Part shown: one piece after another, positions 25,341 to 35,057 of the stretch
How positions within the stretch are numbered: position 1 is the stretch's first letter
Layout of the letters: each line of letters starts with the position of its first letter
NCBI GenBank assembly: GCA_945873125.1
Contig: CAMCBV010000001.1
Coordinates: 1-64,000 of the forward strand
Length of the DNA: 64,000 nt
Reading direction: 5' to 3'
DNA from: Prosthecobacter debontii
GTDB lineage: Bacteria > Verrucomicrobiota > Verrucomicrobiia > Verrucomicrobiales > Akkermansiaceae
Made by a program: the position numbers and the translations under genes
Notes under the pieces: generated by a model
The model's input: the letters and a program-made list of their open reading frames with translations, nothing else
The model's database searches: none
What the model was told of the DNA's origin: nothing

Positions 25341-26891
25341 ATGTCTTCACCATCCAACCGCCCCTCTCGACCGAATCGATTCGGTATGGGTCTTTTGTCC
25401 ATCTTGCAGATCAGCATGTTGCTGGTTGCCGTGATCTGTTTGAATTACATTTCATCGTATCATTACACCCGTGCTGACTATTCGCGTGCGGCGGATTACA
25501 GCCTCTCCGCTTGGTCCGTGAATTATCTGAAAAGCGAGGCAATGACCCGGCGCGAACGCCCGGTGAAATGGATCATGGTGTTCCGCCGTTCCTCTCCCAT
25601 TTATGAGAGAGTCCGTGTCATGGCAGAGGAATATGAGAGAAAATCGGGTGGAAAGATTGAATTGGAAGTGATTGATCCGATCCGGTCAACAGATCGCGCC
25701 CAACAATTTGCGGCGGCTTACAGTCTGAAATTGGTGCGCGATATGATCCTGATTGATGCAAGATCATTGGACGATGCGCCAGTGACTCGTGAAGTGGAGA
25801 CCGGCACGGCGGCACTCAATCCCCATATTACCATCGCACTTGTCGAAGAGATGATTACCTATGCGGTCGATGCAAACGGTCAGCGCCGGCCCGACAAGTT
25901 CCGCGGTGAAGATCTCCTAACCTCACGCTTGGTGGAGAGCATTGAGGGGAAACCAAAGACCTTGTTATTTCTGGCTGACAAATCCCGCAGTGATTCGGAT
26001 GGAGAAAATTCACCATTGAAACATCTCCAGCCCATTCTTCGCTATCAGAACATCCAAATCACTCCGGAGAATCTCGCGGTACTGAAGGAAATCCCGCCCG
26101 ATGTTCATGGAGTGACGCTCGTCGCCCCGAAATATGATTTCACCGAACAAGAGATCGCCACCTTGGAAGCATATTGGAACACACCGCGATCCGCTTTGTT
26201 GATTTTGTTGGAATCCGGCGAATGTCCACCCCGGTTGAAAGCCTTTTTGCGGTCGAAAGGCGTAACACCGAGAAATGACCGTGTCATCACCAAAGACGCA
26301 ACACGTGTGATCACCACGGCGAGGGGAAATTTCACTTCAGGCATTTCCTTTCTCAAAGATCTTTCCGGACAGTCCGCCGTATTTGAAGGGGCTTCATCCT
26401 CGATCGATGTGCGCGAGAATGCGGATGATTTGATGCGTCGCAGCCTCACGCCGATGCCCTTGATTCAGGTCATGGAAGGATACTGGGGGGAATCTGATTT
26501 TGGACTGCAAACGGAACAAAGCAAAGCCGGAGAAACCTTCGATCCGATTCGCGACCATAAGTCACCGCTTTACATCGCCGCGTCAGTCACACGGGGCGCA
26601 GCAAATGATGATCGATTTGCAGCCGACACGTCGCGTATGGTGCTCATTTCAAATACGGACTTTTTACAGAGTAACCGCCAACGTGCTGAAAACATGGATT
26701 TTCTGGCATCTGCTTCGAATTGGCTGGTGATGCGAGAATCTTTGGCTGGAGCATTACCCCGGTCCTTCGGCACCTACAAACTACCGCTACTGGAAGCTCA
26801 GGTATCGTTCATCAATCGGTTGAATTTGTTTTTCGCGCCATTGGCATTTCTGTTAATCGGTGGCCTGGTGTATTCTTCAAGGCGTTCTTAG
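25341..26891 (+). CDS. GldG-like ABC transporter auxiliary protein
   Basis: The protein has 516 residues. One membrane helix near the N-terminus (LLSILQISMLLVAVICLNYI, about 18-38) and one at the C-terminus (LFFAPLAFLLIGGLVYSSRR) enclose a large extracytoplasmic part with a PF09822-like (ABC-type uncharacterised transport) fold: SLSAWSVNYL, a thioredoxin-like segment IELEVIDPIRS, and DVHGVTLVAPKYDFTEQEI near the middle. It lies 20 bases after the permease and 18 before the DUF4340 gene. GldG-type proteins pair with GldF; the substrate is unknown. Confidence 0.82.
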   Translation: MSSPSNRPSRPNRFGMGLLSILQISMLLVAVICLNYISSYHYTRADYSRAADYSLSAWSVNYLKSEAMTRRERPVKWIMVFRRSSPIYERVRVMAEEYERKSGGKIELEVIDPIRSTDRAQQFAAAYSLKLVRDMILIDARSLDDAPVTREVETGTAALNPHITIALVEEMITYAVDANGQRRPDKFRGEDLLTSRLVESIEGKPKTLLFLADKSRSDSDGENSPLKHLQPILRYQNIQITPENLAVLKEIPPDVHGVTLVAPKYDFTEQEIATLEAYWNTPRSALLILLESGECPPRLKAFLRSKGVTPRNDRVITKDATRVITTARGNFTSGISFLKDLSGQSAVFEGASSSIDVRENADDLMRRSLTPMPLIQVMEGYWGESDFGLQTEQSKAGETFDPIRDHKSPLYIAASVTRGAANDDRFAADTSRMVLISNTDFLQSNRQRAENMDFLASASNWLVMRESLAGALPRSFGTYKLPLLEAQVSFINRLNLFFAPLAFLLIGGLVYSSRRS

Positions 26892-26909
26892 ACTTTTAAA
26901 TTTTTCATC

Positions 26910-28787
26910 GTGCGCTCCATCCTTGTCACTCTATTGATTGCGTTAATTACGGCAGCTCTGGGAGCGATCGCTCTGTGGCAGTTTCGCGAGGGAAATCTGC
27001 ATCGCATGCTTGGCATGCCGCCGGCCCCTTTGGGAAAGAGGATTTTCCCCAATTTTGATCCAAATGAAGCGGCGGTGATCCGCCTGAAATCCGGGGATGT
27101 TTGTGCGACTTTCAGGAAAACAGCGGTCGGTTGGCGGGCGATTGAACCATGGGAGGATCGCATGGATGGACGTGCCGCAGTTGCGATCATTGGGTTCACC
27201 GCCGGCACCATTGTTGAAGACCTCGTGCCGCGTGAGAAAATCAATCTCGAGCTGGCAGGCTTTGGCAGCAAGAGCCATGAGATCCATATTCGGAATAAGA
27301 AGGGTGATACCCTTGCTCATTTTCGCTTGGGCCGCAGAACGCCTTGGGAATACCTCCCTGAAGCCGGTGGAGACAAACCGGCCCCGACGATTTACCTGAT
27401 GCCATTGGAGAAAGGCAGAAAATCCCACATCTATGCGGCAACGGGTGATATTTTGCCCTTGTTGAAGGATAATTTCAAATACCTCCGAGATCATAGACCT
27501 TTTTACTTCAATCCGCTCAACCTTCAGAAAATACGCATCAAGACCTCGGAAGGGGAATTGACTCTGGGAAGGGAAACGCTTCGCTCACCCTGGCGTATTT
27601 TAAAGCCGCTGGATCTTGCCACCGACCCCGAGGCAATGAAAAATCTACTTGAAAGGTTGGTTGAATTTCAAGCCATCAAGCTGAGTGATAGGTCCGAGGT
27701 GACGATACCGACCAAGGGAGCCAGTTCGAATTATGCGGAGATCGCATTGACGGATTATGGCTCTCAGTCCGAAACCGTTTTGGATATCTTTCCAGCAGAA
27801 GACCCTAATGCGCGTACGGCCGAGGCGATCGTGAGTGATCGACCCTATACAGTGTTTCATTTGCCGTTGAAATCTGATCACGATCTGGTGTCCGTTTCCG
27901 ATTTGCCGCTTACGGTCAACGAACTGAGGGAAGCAAAGCTGACCCAACTCAATATCGCATCGATCCGCGGTATCGCGATTGAAACCGTCACCTCGCCATT
28001 GATTTTGCTATCCCGTGAGCCTCCTGCGCCATGGCTTGTCACGGTGAACAACAGAGAGCAAAAGGCCAACGAACAGCGGCTTTATGAATTGCTTAAGGCA
28101 GTCACAGAAACCCGCGCCTTATCATTCGTTACAGACTCAGCTCCGGAAGATCTTTCTGCCTGGGGGTTGGATCGCCCGAGTCTCAAACTTACCTTCTTGG
28201 CAAAGAGCGATCAGGCATTGACCATTCACTTCGGCCTCGACACGAAGGGTGGACTTTATGCGATGCGAAAAGGGAGCTCGACGATCATGTCACTTGATAG
28301 GGGGTTTCTTGAAAAAATAGCTGTGCGTCAGCATGAGTGGAGACATGCAAGATTGGGCGCATTCAACCGGGTGGACATCACACGTATCAAGCGGCAACAA
28401 AACGGATTGGAGCCGTTGGAACTGGGCTATGATTTTAAAAAGGATAAATGGCAGGCATTTCTGGGCACCCAGGATGTGACGGCTAACCTCGATCCGTTGA
28501 AGGCGAATTTTCTAGTTGGTGCCATTGAGAGTCTGGAGGTGAAAAGTTGGCTTTCCGAGAATGAAGAAGCTGCCGCCGTACTTGAAAATCCATCCTTAAA
28601 GTTTGAAATCACTCAAAATCTGGTCGATGAATTTGGTGATGTGGCAGGCATGGAAACCGAGGTGATTGCTATCGGGATTGACAAGACCACGGGTAAGATT
28701 TTCGGCAAAAAGGCATCCGAAGGTTTGTTTTTCACACTCCCTAAAGAGACGATATCCAAGCTGGGCATTCCGCTGCTCGATGAATGA
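26910..28787 (+). CDS. DUF4340-domain protein
   Basis: The protein has 625 residues with an N-terminal membrane anchor (ILVTLLIALITAALGAIAL) and a large extracytoplasmic beta-rich part. DUF4340 features recur: the repeat-like segments IRLKSGDVCATFRKTAVGWR, LGRETLRSPWRILKPLDLAT and PWLVTVNNREQKANEQRL, where a bulky W followed by a basic stretch ends each unit. DUF4340 genes routinely follow GldG-like genes in Planctomycetes and Verrucomicrobia and are thought to be periplasmic parts of the same transporter. The methyltransferase start lies inside its last codons. Confidence 0.85.
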   Translation: MRSILVTLLIALITAALGAIALWQFREGNLHRMLGMPPAPLGKRIFPNFDPNEAAVIRLKSGDVCATFRKTAVGWRAIEPWEDRMDGRAAVAIIGFTAGTIVEDLVPREKINLELAGFGSKSHEIHIRNKKGDTLAHFRLGRRTPWEYLPEAGGDKPAPTIYLMPLEKGRKSHIYAATGDILPLLKDNFKYLRDHRPFYFNPLNLQKIRIKTSEGELTLGRETLRSPWRILKPLDLATDPEAMKNLLERLVEFQAIKLSDRSEVTIPTKGASSNYAEIALTDYGSQSETVLDIFPAEDPNARTAEAIVSDRPYTVFHLPLKSDHDLVSVSDLPLTVNELREAKLTQLNIASIRGIAIETVTSPLILLSREPPAPWLVTVNNREQKANEQRLYELLKAVTETRALSFVTDSAPEDLSAWGLDRPSLKLTFLAKSDQALTIHFGLDTKGGLYAMRKGSSTIMSLDRGFLEKIAVRQHEWRHARLGAFNRVDITRIKRQQNGLEPLELGYDFKKDKWQAFLGTQDVTANLDPLKANFLVGAIESLEVKSWLSENEEAAAVLENPSLKFEITQNLVDEFGDVAGMETEVIAIGIDKTTGKIFGKKASEGLFFTLPKETISKLGIPLLDE

Positions 28788-29415
28788 AACGACCATGATT
28801 CAGCAGTTACCTTTTTCTTACGAGGGTATAGCCGGAGATATCCGCAAGCTGGGTTTGATCTTGAAGGATTCATTCGCGGCGGCAGGAATCTGCTTTCATG
28901 GAAAAATTTCAGTCCTAAATGTGGCCTGTGGTCGCGCGGATGAGACCGGAGTGTTGGTGCAAGCATTGGCGCCGGCGGAAGTGAGATTTTATATGGGAAT
29001 CGATCTCATGGGAGATGCCATTCAGGAAGCCAGTCGCCGCTGGAAATCGACAACTTGTGAAATTCATTTCATGGAGGGGAATGCCGCCATGCTTGGGAGA
29101 ATGAAGACTTTGCCCGAGTTTGATCTGATTTTTCTCAGGCATCAGAATTACTGGCATGAGCCCATGGTGTGGGAGGGAATTTTGGATGAGGCCATCACAG
29201 CGCTGAAGCCGGATGGTTATTTGGTATGCACCTCATATTTTGATCTGGAGCATGATCTCTTTGTGGCGAGCATGCGCGAACGTGACGTGAATTCAGTCCT
29301 GAATGTTAGAAATCACCAATCTCGCGCGCTACCGGATGCGGAAGGGAAAAGTGTGGACCGTTGGCTTGGTATCTGGTGCAAACAAAAGCTCGGCGGCCTG
29401 CCTAGACGTGCTTGA
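28780..29415 (+). CDS. SAM-dependent methyltransferase
   Basis: ATG 28780 overlaps the DUF4340 stop by eight bases; ATG 28795 is an alternative. From 28780 the product has 211 residues. Motif I is ISVLNVACGRADETG (with NVACGRADETG for the usual LDxGxGxG), followed by FYMGIDLMGDAI for the acidic loop, EIHFMEGNAAMLG for motif II and LKPDGYLVCTSYFD for the late strand. This is a class I Rossmann methyltransferase. Substrate unknown. The four genes 24547-29415 are likely one operon, though the methyltransferase may be incidental to the transporter. Its 3' end overlaps the convergent nitroreductase by 14 bases. Confidence 0.78.
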   Translation: MNETTMIQQLPFSYEGIAGDIRKLGLILKDSFAAAGICFHGKISVLNVACGRADETGVLVQALAPAEVRFYMGIDLMGDAIQEASRRWKSTTCEIHFMEGNAAMLGRMKTLPEFDLIFLRHQNYWHEPMVWEGILDEAITALKPDGYLVCTSYFDLEHDLFVASMRERDVNSVLNVRNHQSRALPDAEGKSVDRWLGIWCKQKLGGLPRRA

Positions 29416-30046
29416 TCAGAGTCTCGGCAGTGAAGCGTGCTTTTTTCGCCTTGGCGTGGGAATCATCACTTGAACGGTAACCTAACGCACATGCGACGAC
29501 AGCCGTGTAACCGCTATCCTTTAAGCCGAGAATCTCGTTGTAATCGCCGGGTGAAATGCCTTCAAGAGGGCATGTGTCGATTTTCATCACAGCGGCGGCG
29601 GTCATGAGTTGACCGAGTGCGATATAGACTTGGCGAGTGTTCCATGCCTGCTTTTCGGATTGGCTCATGTTGGCTGAAAATGATGAAATCATCCCCGCAT
29701 ATCCCGCGAGATTTTCCAAGGGTGTATCTTGAACATCGGAAAGTCTTCGGATCCATGCATCGATATCCTGTTGAGAAAGGTCCGTGCGAACGGTAAATAC
29801 GATGAGGTGCGAGGCATCTGTGACCTGGCCTTGACCCCAGGATGAGGCTTTGAGTTTGTCGCGAATTTCCGATGACTTTACAACGATGAATCTCCATGGC
29901 TGAAGCCCGAACGACGAGGGGGTCAAAACGAGGGAAGCTTCGAGCGCTGCCCATGTATCGGCCTCTATTTTACGCGTCGGGTCGAAAACCTTGGTCGCGT
30001 ATCTGAAATTCAGGGATTCTAACAGTTCTTTTGGTGAAATAGGCAT
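29402..30046 (-). CDS. NAD(P)H nitroreductase-family oxidoreductase
   Basis: The protein has 214 residues, usual for NfsB/YdgI-like flavin enzymes. LNFRYATKVFDPTRKI carries the RYATK/RRS-type FMN contact, followed by PSSFGLQPWRFIVV, the conserved flavin-binding N/GLQPWRF segment. Later parts are ASHLIVFTV and ALGQLMTAAAVMKIDTCPL, then YTAVVACALGYRSSDD near the end. It uses FMN to reduce nitroaromatics, quinones or similar electrophiles; the physiological substrate is not predicted. It is the last gene of the minus-strand run from xylB, 10 bases after lptD. Confidence 0.87.
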   Translation of the reverse strand: MPISPKELLESLNFRYATKVFDPTRKIEADTWAALEASLVLTPSSFGLQPWRFIVVKSSEIRDKLKASSWGQGQVTDASHLIVFTVRTDLSQQDIDAWIRRLSDVQDTPLENLAGYAGMISSFSANMSQSEKQAWNTRQVYIALGQLMTAAAVMKIDTCPLEGISPGDYNEILGLKDSGYTAVVACALGYRSSDDSHAKAKKARFTAETLIKHV

Positions 30047-30056
30047 GATAAGGATT

Positions 30057-32531
30057 CTAGTTTTGGCTTAAACTCATGGGCAGGGATGCGGACGGGAAAC
30101 TTTTCAGGGTCAGACTGAAGATGATTCCAAATTCATTCTGAAAGCGATTGTCCATATGGCTGATGCCTACGCCGGCAATCCAGTCACCGAGTTCCCTTTT
30201 GAGTGTATATTGCTGCATTTCCATGGTACCGTCATCCATTTCAAAGATATGCTGGAATCCAAATCCCCAGTTTTCACTCAGGCGGATGTATGTGGAGAGG
30301 TCGATGCGATTTGAATCAAGTAGTACCGGATGATTATTGAGCTGTCGATACGCCACGGAGAATTCCCAGTTTTCATTCGGCATGAATCTGACCCTTGTAC
30401 TCAGCTCCGTGAATCCGGATCCGCTAGACAAAACAGGAAGCTGGGTTTCCAGATCAATCCCAAGCCAAGGTAGTGGCTGCCAACGCACATCGTTGTAAAG
30501 GTTGGAGTAATCCCGGTTTTCCTCCGGATCGTTGAGGTATTTATCCATGTAAGTATCGAGATAAAGCCATTCATACGATTGGTCGTCACGATGGGTGATG
30601 AGTTGGTTCCGGCCGCCAACCCTTATGATATTCCAGCTATCGAATTCATCGATGGCGGTGTAACGCATGGGATCTAGGGAGCGCGGACGAGTCGTGAAAG
30701 TCAAACGGTCGATTTTCGGATAATCCTGATCCAGTTCGTCGACTGAGGCAACCGACCAATTCATATAAGGCTGAAAGACGTGTAGCAGGCCATCCACGCC
30801 AAGATTTCTATTTCTGATGTCCCCGTAATTTTTTGAAAACTTGAGTGCGGCCTCAGCTCCGCCGTGTAGCATGAGCCTCTCATCTGAAATGGCTGGACCC
30901 TGAACCGCTGAATAATGAGTATAGGCGCCCCCAATGTGTGGACTGAGCGTGAACCAATCCTCATGGGTAAACGGTGAGGTGAACATGTGATTCGTATGAA
31001 AGCGGTTGAATCCGGTATCCAATAGTTGTGCCCTGAGCAGGGGAATTCTCGGATCCAATGGATTGGTCGCATCCAAAGCCCGGATCTTTTCAACGAGATT
31101 TCTTTCATATCCGTTGAGTTGTCGAAGCAACCCAGGCACTTGTGGATGGCCAGGAGGTAAGGATAGCAGGGGGTTTAGGATATTTCGTTCAGTAATATCC
31201 GCGGCTGCGACACCGCGAACGGAAAACGACGTTTGGCCTTCGTGTAGAATTGGGCTGCCGAAAACGGGTTTACTGACTTGATCCAATGCGATTTCCGGGG
31301 ATTGGGTATCGGTTCGGTAAAAGTCGTTCACACGGAAACGTCCGAATATGGAGAGCAACGAATCATCATCCTTGCGAAAGAGACCAATCGTGTTGTCGGG
31401 TGCAGGATTGGTGCGGTAGATAGTTGGATCAAAATCTTCCATATAATATTGATCGGACAGATAATTGAGATTCGTATCCAGTCTCCATTTCGCATCCTGT
31501 TCCAAATCCATTTCATAGCGAGTTTTCAACGCAAGCTCGAGACGATTGGCATTCACTGACGAGCGCGGAATACCGGTGCGGGAATTTTCCGGATCGAGAT
31601 CGTTTGTGTAATAGAAACTCAGCCCGCTGATCTCTTCTTTGTATTTTTGTCGAGTATCAACAAGGTCGAGACCAAATGCCGCGCCGCGGGTGGCTCTGAG
31701 ATCTAATTTCCATCTGGAAAGGAGCCACGCGTCCTCCTTTTCGCCGGTGAGTGGATTGGGCTCTCCTCCGAGCATGATGCCGTAGGTATTCAACAAAAAC
31801 GGCCCCCAGTTGGTCCGAGCTCCCGGGGTGAAATGGTAACCGAGTTCGCCATCTAGAGGCTGACTCAGGTAGGGCAGCCAAAAAACGGGCGTATCTCCGG
31901 CATACAGTTTCAAATTTTTGAATGTGACGCGATTGCCTGGATAAACCGTTGTCTTGTCAGATCGAACCCAGAAGCCGGGATTCTCGACATCTTGGGTTGT
32001 TATACCGGCATTCGTACCGATGAAAACACGCTCCGCCCCGGAGCCTTCACTGGTGAATTTTCCGGACTCAAGTAGAATGGAATCCATGGAGATACGAAGT
32101 TCCGTGGTATCGATGAAGCCAGTTTCGTAATAGTAAACGGCATGTTTTCCGCGTTGGAGAATACTGCCCTGAAATACCGATACATCTTCATCAAAGGTTA
32201 CAGATTGCGCTTTTAGGTCGACCTTTGCGCGCTTGGAAAAAATTTCCAAACCATTGTCGCCACTCACATGAACCGGACCGCCCAAGCTTATGCCCTCTTC
32301 AAGATTGCCTTCGATGGTTCCTCCATGGTTATCAACCTTGAGCTTATCAGGTAAAGTCATTGCTCCTTGTAATTCGCTCTGGGGAATTTCCGGCGCGGGA
32401 ACTGGCTGGATGCGCTCAACGGAAGGAGTCGTGTCAGTGCTGGGAAGAATCGGATTTTCCTGAGCGTTTAAAATCAAAACCAAAAAAAGTGGTGATGATA
32501 AAGTGGTGAGGGAAAAACGGTTGATCGACAT
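30057..32531 (-). CDS. lptD: LPS-assembly protein LptD (OstA/Imp)
   Basis: ATG 32531 (MSINRFSLTT) is preferred because it gives a signal peptide (LTTLSSPLFLVLILNAQ); an earlier ATG at 32576 adds 15 residues without export character. The product has 824 residues. The N-terminal part (about 70-230) is the OstA jellyroll: GISLGGPVHVSGDNGLEIF, VTFDEDVSVFQGSI and RVTFKNLKLYAGDTPVFWLP. The rest is a long outer-membrane beta-barrel with repeated amphipathic strands and aromatic girdles, such as WEFSVAYRQLNNHP and WGFGFQHIFEM. It inserts lipopolysaccharide into the outer leaflet. Few cysteines are seen, so disulfide-controlled maturation as in E. coli seems absent. Confidence 0.87.
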   Translation of the reverse strand: MSINRFSLTTLSSPLFLVLILNAQENPILPSTDTTPSVERIQPVPAPEIPQSELQGAMTLPDKLKVDNHGGTIEGNLEEGISLGGPVHVSGDNGLEIFSKRAKVDLKAQSVTFDEDVSVFQGSILQRGKHAVYYYETGFIDTTELRISMDSILLESGKFTSEGSGAERVFIGTNAGITTQDVENPGFWVRSDKTTVYPGNRVTFKNLKLYAGDTPVFWLPYLSQPLDGELGYHFTPGARTNWGPFLLNTYGIMLGGEPNPLTGEKEDAWLLSRWKLDLRATRGAAFGLDLVDTRQKYKEEISGLSFYYTNDLDPENSRTGIPRSSVNANRLELALKTRYEMDLEQDAKWRLDTNLNYLSDQYYMEDFDPTIYRTNPAPDNTIGLFRKDDDSLLSIFGRFRVNDFYRTDTQSPEIALDQVSKPVFGSPILHEGQTSFSVRGVAAADITERNILNPLLSLPPGHPQVPGLLRQLNGYERNLVEKIRALDATNPLDPRIPLLRAQLLDTGFNRFHTNHMFTSPFTHEDWFTLSPHIGGAYTHYSAVQGPAISDERLMLHGGAEAALKFSKNYGDIRNRNLGVDGLLHVFQPYMNWSVASVDELDQDYPKIDRLTFTTRPRSLDPMRYTAIDEFDSWNIIRVGGRNQLITHRDDQSYEWLYLDTYMDKYLNDPEENRDYSNLYNDVRWQPLPWLGIDLETQLPVLSSGSGFTELSTRVRFMPNENWEFSVAYRQLNNHPVLLDSNRIDLSTYIRLSENWGFGFQHIFEMDDGTMEMQQYTLKRELGDWIAGVGISHMDNRFQNEFGIIFSLTLKSFPSASLPMSLSQN

Positions 32532-32621
32532 CACGACAGAGTGAACAAGATTCCGGGTGGGGAAGTAAAGGCGCAAGATGGATTCATGCAGCCGGAAAGG
32601 CCGCTTGCCCGCGCGCGAAAA

Positions 32622-33401
32622 TCAGTCAATGCCCAGCAACTTTTTGACCAAAGGGTCCTTAAGGGCCTCGGATAGCAATGGGTGATGCAACAGAGTGCTG
32701 AAACGGCCCTTTTTCGCAAGAGCGATGAGTTCCGGGTTGTTGATGACTAGGACGTAAGGTGCGGTCTTGTCGGGTTGCGGATCCATTTTTCCGTGTGACG
32801 GGTTCTCAGAGCGATCGGCAATCATCTTGACGAGCTCGACTCTGGGTTGGGAGCCCAGCGGATCGAGTTTGTCAAACACTGAAGCCGGCAGGGTCGTTGT
32901 CAGGGATTTTTTGAGCCTAGCCGGGAAGCCGGGCATATCATTTTCGACACTTCCTTTTTTGGCATAATCCCGGATTTCGGCGAGAGTGGTGAGGTGGTGA
33001 AGCACGGCCGCAGCGATCAAACAGAGCCCTGAGGCAAAAATGAAAGTGACAAATAGCTTGCTCGTCAGTGAACGGGTTGGAGGAGGATCGTCATCTTCTG
33101 TCTCAGCGCGGATCGGGATAGGAAGAAGAAAAAAACTGAAAATTTTCCGAATGAGAATAAACGTCAGGACAAATGTCACGATGGGTAACCCAGTGGTAAT
33201 CAGGGGCGATGTCTGGCTGGTCCATTGGATGGCGAGAGATGGGGCTTTTTGCCAAGCGAGAAAGCCCATCCAAATGCTCAGTGCAAGAATGGAGAGATGG
33301 GTAATGGTTCTGAGTAATCCGCGGATGAGCATGTAAACGGCGCAAACTGCAAATATCAGCAGTGCGGTAGCGCCGAGGGAAATCTGCGACAAAGTCTCCA
33401 T
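32622..33401 (-). CDS. CvpA-like integral membrane protein (tentative)
   Basis: The protein has 259 residues. Four hydrophobic segments lie in the first 160 residues (near 6-30, 35-52, 68-92 and 113-138), with an intervening acidic stretch ETEDDDPPPTR. The later part is soluble, ending in a helical piece (PLLSEALKDPLVKKLLGID). The order and the GLLRTITHLSILALSIW segment resemble CvpA-family proteins, which are small membrane proteins of unclear function linked to cell-envelope stress. The family call is tentative. It lies between aroC (3-base gap) and lptD. Confidence 0.55.
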   Translation of the reverse strand: METLSQISLGATALLIFAVCAVYMLIRGLLRTITHLSILALSIWMGFLAWQKAPSLAIQWTSQTSPLITTGLPIVTFVLTFILIRKIFSFFLLPIPIRAETEDDDPPPTRSLTSKLFVTFIFASGLCLIAAAVLHHLTTLAEIRDYAKKGSVENDMPGFPARLKKSLTTTLPASVFDKLDPLGSQPRVELVKMIADRSENPSHGKMDPQPDKTAPYVLVINNPELIALAKKGRFSTLLHHPLLSEALKDPLVKKLLGID

Positions 33402-33404
33402 GAT

Positions 33405-34493
33405 CTAACCGATGGGACCACTTGCGCGTTGGAGTAGCACGTGGTCTATGAGGACAAGAGTCGCCATGGCTTCGACAATCGGAACAGCACGCGGTAGCAC
33501 GCAGGCATCATGTCGGCCTTTGCCTTGGAGGGTGGTGGGTTCTCCCTTTTGGGTCACGGTTTCTTGGGTGGAAATGATGGTTGCGGTCGGTTTGAATGCG
33601 ACGCGGAAGAAAATGTTTTCGCCATTGGAAATGCCGCCTTGAACCCCGCCGGATCGGTTGGTGGAGGTGCGGATTTTTCCATCCCGCACGATGAAAGAGT
33701 CGTTATGTTCTTTTCCGGTGAGAAGCGTCCCTGAGAAGCCCGAGCCGATTTCAAAACCTTTTGTTGCCGGGATGGAAAGCATGGCTTTGGCGAGCTCGGC
33801 CTCTAGCTTGTCAAAAATCGGTTCTCCCAGACCTGGAGGACAGTTGCGAATCACGCATTCAATCACGCCGCCGACCGAGTTTCCATCGGAACGGATGGTT
33901 TTGATGTGTGAAATCATTTCCTCGGCGACTGATGGATCGCCGGTACGAACGATGTTGGATTCGATCATCTCACGGGTCACCGTGCAGGAGTCAACGTTCG
34001 CCTGGATGTGTTGGATGGATTTGACCCATGCGAGGATTTCGATGCCGGGGCAAAGCTGATCGAGGACTTGTTTGCCCACTGCCGCCGCAGCGACACGGCC
34101 GATGGTTTCACGAGCTGAGGCACGGCCGCCACCGGATGGGGCACGGATGCCGTATTTCGCATCGTAAGTGTAATCTGCGTGAGACGGTCGATATTTTTCC
34201 GCCATCTCGTCATAAGCGGAGGGTCGTTGGTCGGTATTGCGGACCATGATGGAAATCGGTGTTCCCAGAGTGTGGTCCTCATGGATGCCTGATAAAATTT
34301 CCGCTGTATCGGGCTCTTTGCGGGGAGTTACAATTTCGGATTGTCCGGGGCGGCGGCGGTCGAGTTCTTTTTGAATGAGTTCTGCGGTGACTCTGATACG
34401 TGCCGGACAACCATCAATCACGACACCTACAGCGCCGCCATGGGATTCACCGTAAGTGTGGATGCGGAAAAGTTTACCGAAGGTTGATGACAT
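33405..34493 (-). CDS. aroC: Chorismate synthase
   Basis: The protein has 362 residues, full length. It converts 5-enolpyruvylshikimate-3-phosphate to chorismate using reduced FMN, the last common step of aromatic synthesis. Signatures: [68 protein letters not shown] and [16 protein letters not shown]. Later [20 protein letters not shown] and [13 protein letters not shown] fit the family. Flavin and substrate residues are all in place. It lies after sixA and before the CvpA-like gene in the minus-strand run. Confidence 0.96.
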   Translation of the reverse strand: MSSTFGKLFRIHTYGESHGGAVGVVIDGCPARIRVTAELIQKELDRRRPGQSEIVTPRKEPDTAEILSGIHEDHTLGTPISIMVRNTDQRPSAYDEMAEKYRPSHADYTYDAKYGIRAPSGGGRASARETIGRVAAAAVGKQVLDQLCPGIEILAWVKSIQHIQANVDSCTVTREMIESNIVRTGDPSVAEEMISHIKTIRSDGNSVGGVIECVIRNCPPGLGEPIFDKLEAELAKAMLSIPATKGFEIGSGFSGTLLTGKEHNDSFIVRDGKIRTSTNRSGGVQGGISNGENIFFRVAFKPTATIISTQETVTQKGEPTTLQGKGRHDACVLPRAVPIVEAMATLVLIDHVLLQRASGPIG

Positions 34494-34537
34494 GGATGGA
34501 GAGGGTTGAGAAAGAAGCGAACACCAGAAATGTGGAC

Positions 34538-35023
34538 TTATTCCATGTGTTTGGCGAGCTTGAAGGGAATGAGAAAGCGGAGAGTGGCTTTTCTTGAAGG
34601 AGGCAAGACCTCAAAACAGGCAATCGAGCCTTTGCGGATTTCTATAGAATCTGAGCTGGAGCCCAGAAGGTATTGGGCGAATTCGGAAAAATCGGGCTCA
34701 TGACCGACGATCATGACATTTTTGAAATCTGAAAATCCACGCAACTCGGAAAGGGCGGTTTCGGGATTCATACCACAAGCCAGCCATGATTGGATGACGG
34801 GGCCCGGCATGTTGGCAGCCTTGGTAAATGATTCTGCGGTCTCGCGCGCTCGGACAAGTGGGCTGCACAACACGATGTCCGGCAACATAGCGGCACCCAA
34901 TAAAATGCGCGCGGCGTTACGTGCTTGTTGATGACCTTTTTCCAGCAGCGCGCGGGAAAAGTCGTCTGGGTTGAACGCATTCCGATCTTCGGCCTTACCG
35001 TGACGAAGGAGGAAGAGGTTCAT
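34538..35023 (-). CDS. sixA: SixA-like phosphohistidine phosphatase
   Basis: The protein has 161 residues. [11 protein letters not shown] gives the catalytic RHG of the histidine phosphatase superfamily. [18 protein letters not shown] gives the second Arg, and [14 protein letters not shown] the second catalytic His. Length and the RHGxAE signature match SixA, which removes phosphate from histidine-phosphotransfer proteins such as NPr. Substrates outside enterobacteria are not certain. It sits between fabG and aroC with short gaps. Confidence 0.85.
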   Translation of the reverse strand: MNLFLLRHGKAEDRNAFNPDDFSRALLEKGHQQARNAARILLGAAMLPDIVLCSPLVRARETAESFTKAANMPGPVIQSWLACGMNPETALSELRGFSDFKNVMIVGHEPDFSEFAQYLLGSSSDSIEIRKGSIACFEVLPPSRKATLRFLIPFKLAKHME

Positions 35024-35057
35024 GAGTACGGATAAGGTTATCGAGCGCCCGGGAGTA

